This document shows, in pieces, positions 63,056 to 64,000 of a stretch of DNA of 64,000 nucleotides (positions are counted from its first letter, which is position 1; every line of letters starts with the position of its first letter). The DNA comes from Mesorhizobium sp. YC-39 (GTDB lineage Bacteria; Pseudomonadota; Alphaproteobacteria; Rhizobiales; Rhizobiaceae): the NCBI RefSeq assembly GCF_025753795.1, contig NZ_JAOWPS010000012.1, positions 1 to 64,000 of the forward strand. Reading direction: 5' to 3'. A program made the position numbers and the translations under genes. Below the pieces are notes generated by a model that saw nothing but the letters and a program-made list of their open reading frames with translations, did not search any database and was not told where the DNA came from.

Positions 63056-63901
63056 TCAGCAGCGCGGCGCCGCGGCCGCTTCGGCGGTGTCGCCGGCAGG
63101 CCGCGCGGCGCGGCTGTTGCCACCGTCGGCGTACGTCGGCACATGCGCCAGCATGCCGCCGTCGATGCACACGACCTGGCCGGTGATGAACGCGGCATCG
63201 TCGGAGAGCAGGAACGCCACCAGCGCGGCCACGTCCTCGGGGCTGCCGACGCGCGGCAGGAGCTGGTGCCGGCGCAGATGCCGCTGCATGCACTCGTCCA
63301 GCTTGGCGAGGAGACGCTCGGTCATGATGAGACCCGGCGCAACCGCGTTGCAGCGGATCTGCGCATGACCGTACTGGGTGGCGAGCGAGGCCGACAGCAT
63401 GTTCATCGCTGCCTTCGACGCGGCGTAGGACGTCTGCGCGGTGTCACCGCTGAGCCCCTGGCACGACGACATGTTGACGATCGCGCCACCGCCGCGGGCG
63501 ATCATCCGTGGAATGGCCTGCCGGCAGCAGAGCAGCGTGCCGCGCAGATTGGTCGCCATGGTCTGATCCCAGACCGCCAGGTCCAAGTCGAGGATCGCGC
63601 GGTCGCGCGGGGTCAGATGCATGGCGCTCGCGTTGTTCACCAGCAGGTCGACCCCACCGAAGTGCCGCTCCGCCGTCTCGAACAGCGCGGCCACCGCCTG
63701 CGCATCGGCGATGTCCATGGCCAGGGCCAGCGCGTGGCCCGCTTCGGCCTTGATCTGCGCGGTGCAGGCGATGGCCGCCGAGCCATCAATGTCGGCCACC
63801 ACCACTCTGCCGCCCTCGCGCGCGATGGCGAGGGCGCATGCCTTGCCGATGCCGGCGCCGGCGCCGGTTACCACGGCCACCTTGCCTTCAAACCGTCCCA
63901 T
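63056..63901 (-). CDS. sdr: Short-chain dehydrogenase of the gibberellin operon
   Basis: 281 residues from ATG 63901 with GGAGG upstream. Classical SDR: TGAGAGIGKACALA cofactor loop, NNAS, catalytic Ser in VNMSSCQGLSG and YAASK (Tyr/Lys), then NAVAPGLIMTE. In the bacterial gibberellin pathway it works with CYP114 and ferredoxin around the ring contraction to GA12 aldehyde and its oxidation. An unusually Ala-rich tail of about 30 residues follows the usual end GMLAHVPTY. Confidence 0.92.
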   Translation of the reverse strand: MGRFEGKVAVVTGAGAGIGKACALAIAREGGRVVVADIDGSAAIACTAQIKAEAGHALALAMDIADAQAVAALFETAERHFGGVDLLVNNASAMHLTPRDRAILDLDLAVWDQTMATNLRGTLLCCRQAIPRMIARGGGAIVNMSSCQGLSGDTAQTSYAASKAAMNMLSASLATQYGHAQIRCNAVAPGLIMTERLLAKLDECMQRHLRRHQLLPRVGSPEDVAALVAFLLSDDAAFITGQVVCIDGGMLAHVPTYADGGNSRAARPAGDTAEAAAAPRC

Positions 63902-64000
63902 CGTGTCCTCCTGGATTGCGTTGGTCTTTCGCGGCATGCCGCTCGGCCTCCGCCGGAGAAGGCGCAGGGTCGGCGCTGGCGCGCTCGTCATCGCCAGCGT
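63888..64000 (-). CDS. 3' end of the upstream gene, probably the operon's ferredoxin
   Basis: A minus-strand frame enters from the window edge and ends with GDDERASADPAPSPAEAERH, AAKDQRNPGGHDGTV at 63888, overlapping the SDR start by 14 bp. In the known operon order (CYP112-CYP114-ferredoxin-SDR) this would be the ferredoxin tail. No cluster cysteine is in view, so the assignment rests on order only. Confidence 0.4.
   Translation of the reverse strand, partial: AGDDERASADPAPSPAEAERHAAKDQRNPGGHDGTV

Noticed and set aside
1..64000. CRISPR arrays, tRNA or rRNA genes
   Set aside because: No regularly spaced direct repeats and no rRNA or recognisable tRNA sequence were seen by eye; a dedicated scan was not possible.

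Overview
The window looks like accessory DNA of an alphaproteobacterial rhizobium, most likely a symbiosis island (ICE) or symbiotic plasmid of the Mesorhizobium/Rhizobium type. The pointers are a nadAB pair with an alphaproteobacterial NAD regulator, a large amino-acid-type catabolic locus, many broken insertion sequences, a VirK-family protein, a CYP127-like P450, a QseM-like (DUF2285) fragment, and a GC-rich bacterial gibberellin operon at the right end. The host is inferred from gene content; no 16S rRNA or tRNA gene was seen.

Left part (1-31.4 kb). After nadB (partial), nadA and the regulator gene, about 28 kb on the + strand encodes what reads as one catabolic programme. It holds a DoeA-like ectoine hydrolase, an ArgE-like M20 deacetylase, a second M20 amidohydrolase, a second DoeA/creatinase-like M24 hydrolase, a heterotetrameric sarcosine-oxidase-like complex (soxBDAG), an EhuBCDA-like ectoine-type ABC importer and an amidase. 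These are followed by two 3-methylaspartate ammonia-lyases, a family III CoA-transferase, a CitE-like lyase, a LysR regulator, an aldehyde dehydrogenase, a class I fumarase/mesaconase, an AsnC/Lrp regulator and a class III aminotransferase. Nine transcription units start with the same architecture: an ATC-N9-GAT imperfect palindrome with its centre 29-30 bp upstream of a TTGAC/TTGGC -35-like box. A tenth palindrome lies in front of the lysR gene. I propose that this LysR protein controls all of them. The gene set suggests import of an ectoine-like compound, hydrolysis, deacylation, transamination and oxidation to 3-methylaspartate, then mesaconate, citramalate, citramalyl-CoA and finally pyruvate plus acetyl-CoA.

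Middle part (31.4-49.5 kb). This is a degraded mobile and defence region. It contains a tnpA-only Tn3-family transposon with 38-bp inverted repeats, a broken Gabija-like (OLD nuclease + UvrD helicase) pair, a zincin-like protein, a DUF3800 protein, a helix-turn-helix protein, a YkgJ-type cysteine-cluster protein, an IS256-methyltransferase chimeric ORF, three decayed IS6-family copies, an outer-membrane barrel, the P450 and VirK.

Right part (49.5-64 kb). An orphan Tn3 repeat and a ParB tail precede a compact CBASS system (Cap15-like 2TM beta-barrel effector plus CD-NTase). Next come a frameshifted QseM-like gene, a serine resolvase whose catalytic serine is replaced by proline, a run of small unknown genes on the minus strand, and a truncated tyrosine integrase. 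Immediately beyond the integrase fragment is the gibberellin operon, which runs leftward on the minus strand: (ferredoxin tail?)-SDR-CYP117-GGPS-CPS-KS-idi. Its CYP112, CYP114 and most of the ferredoxin gene would lie outside the window.
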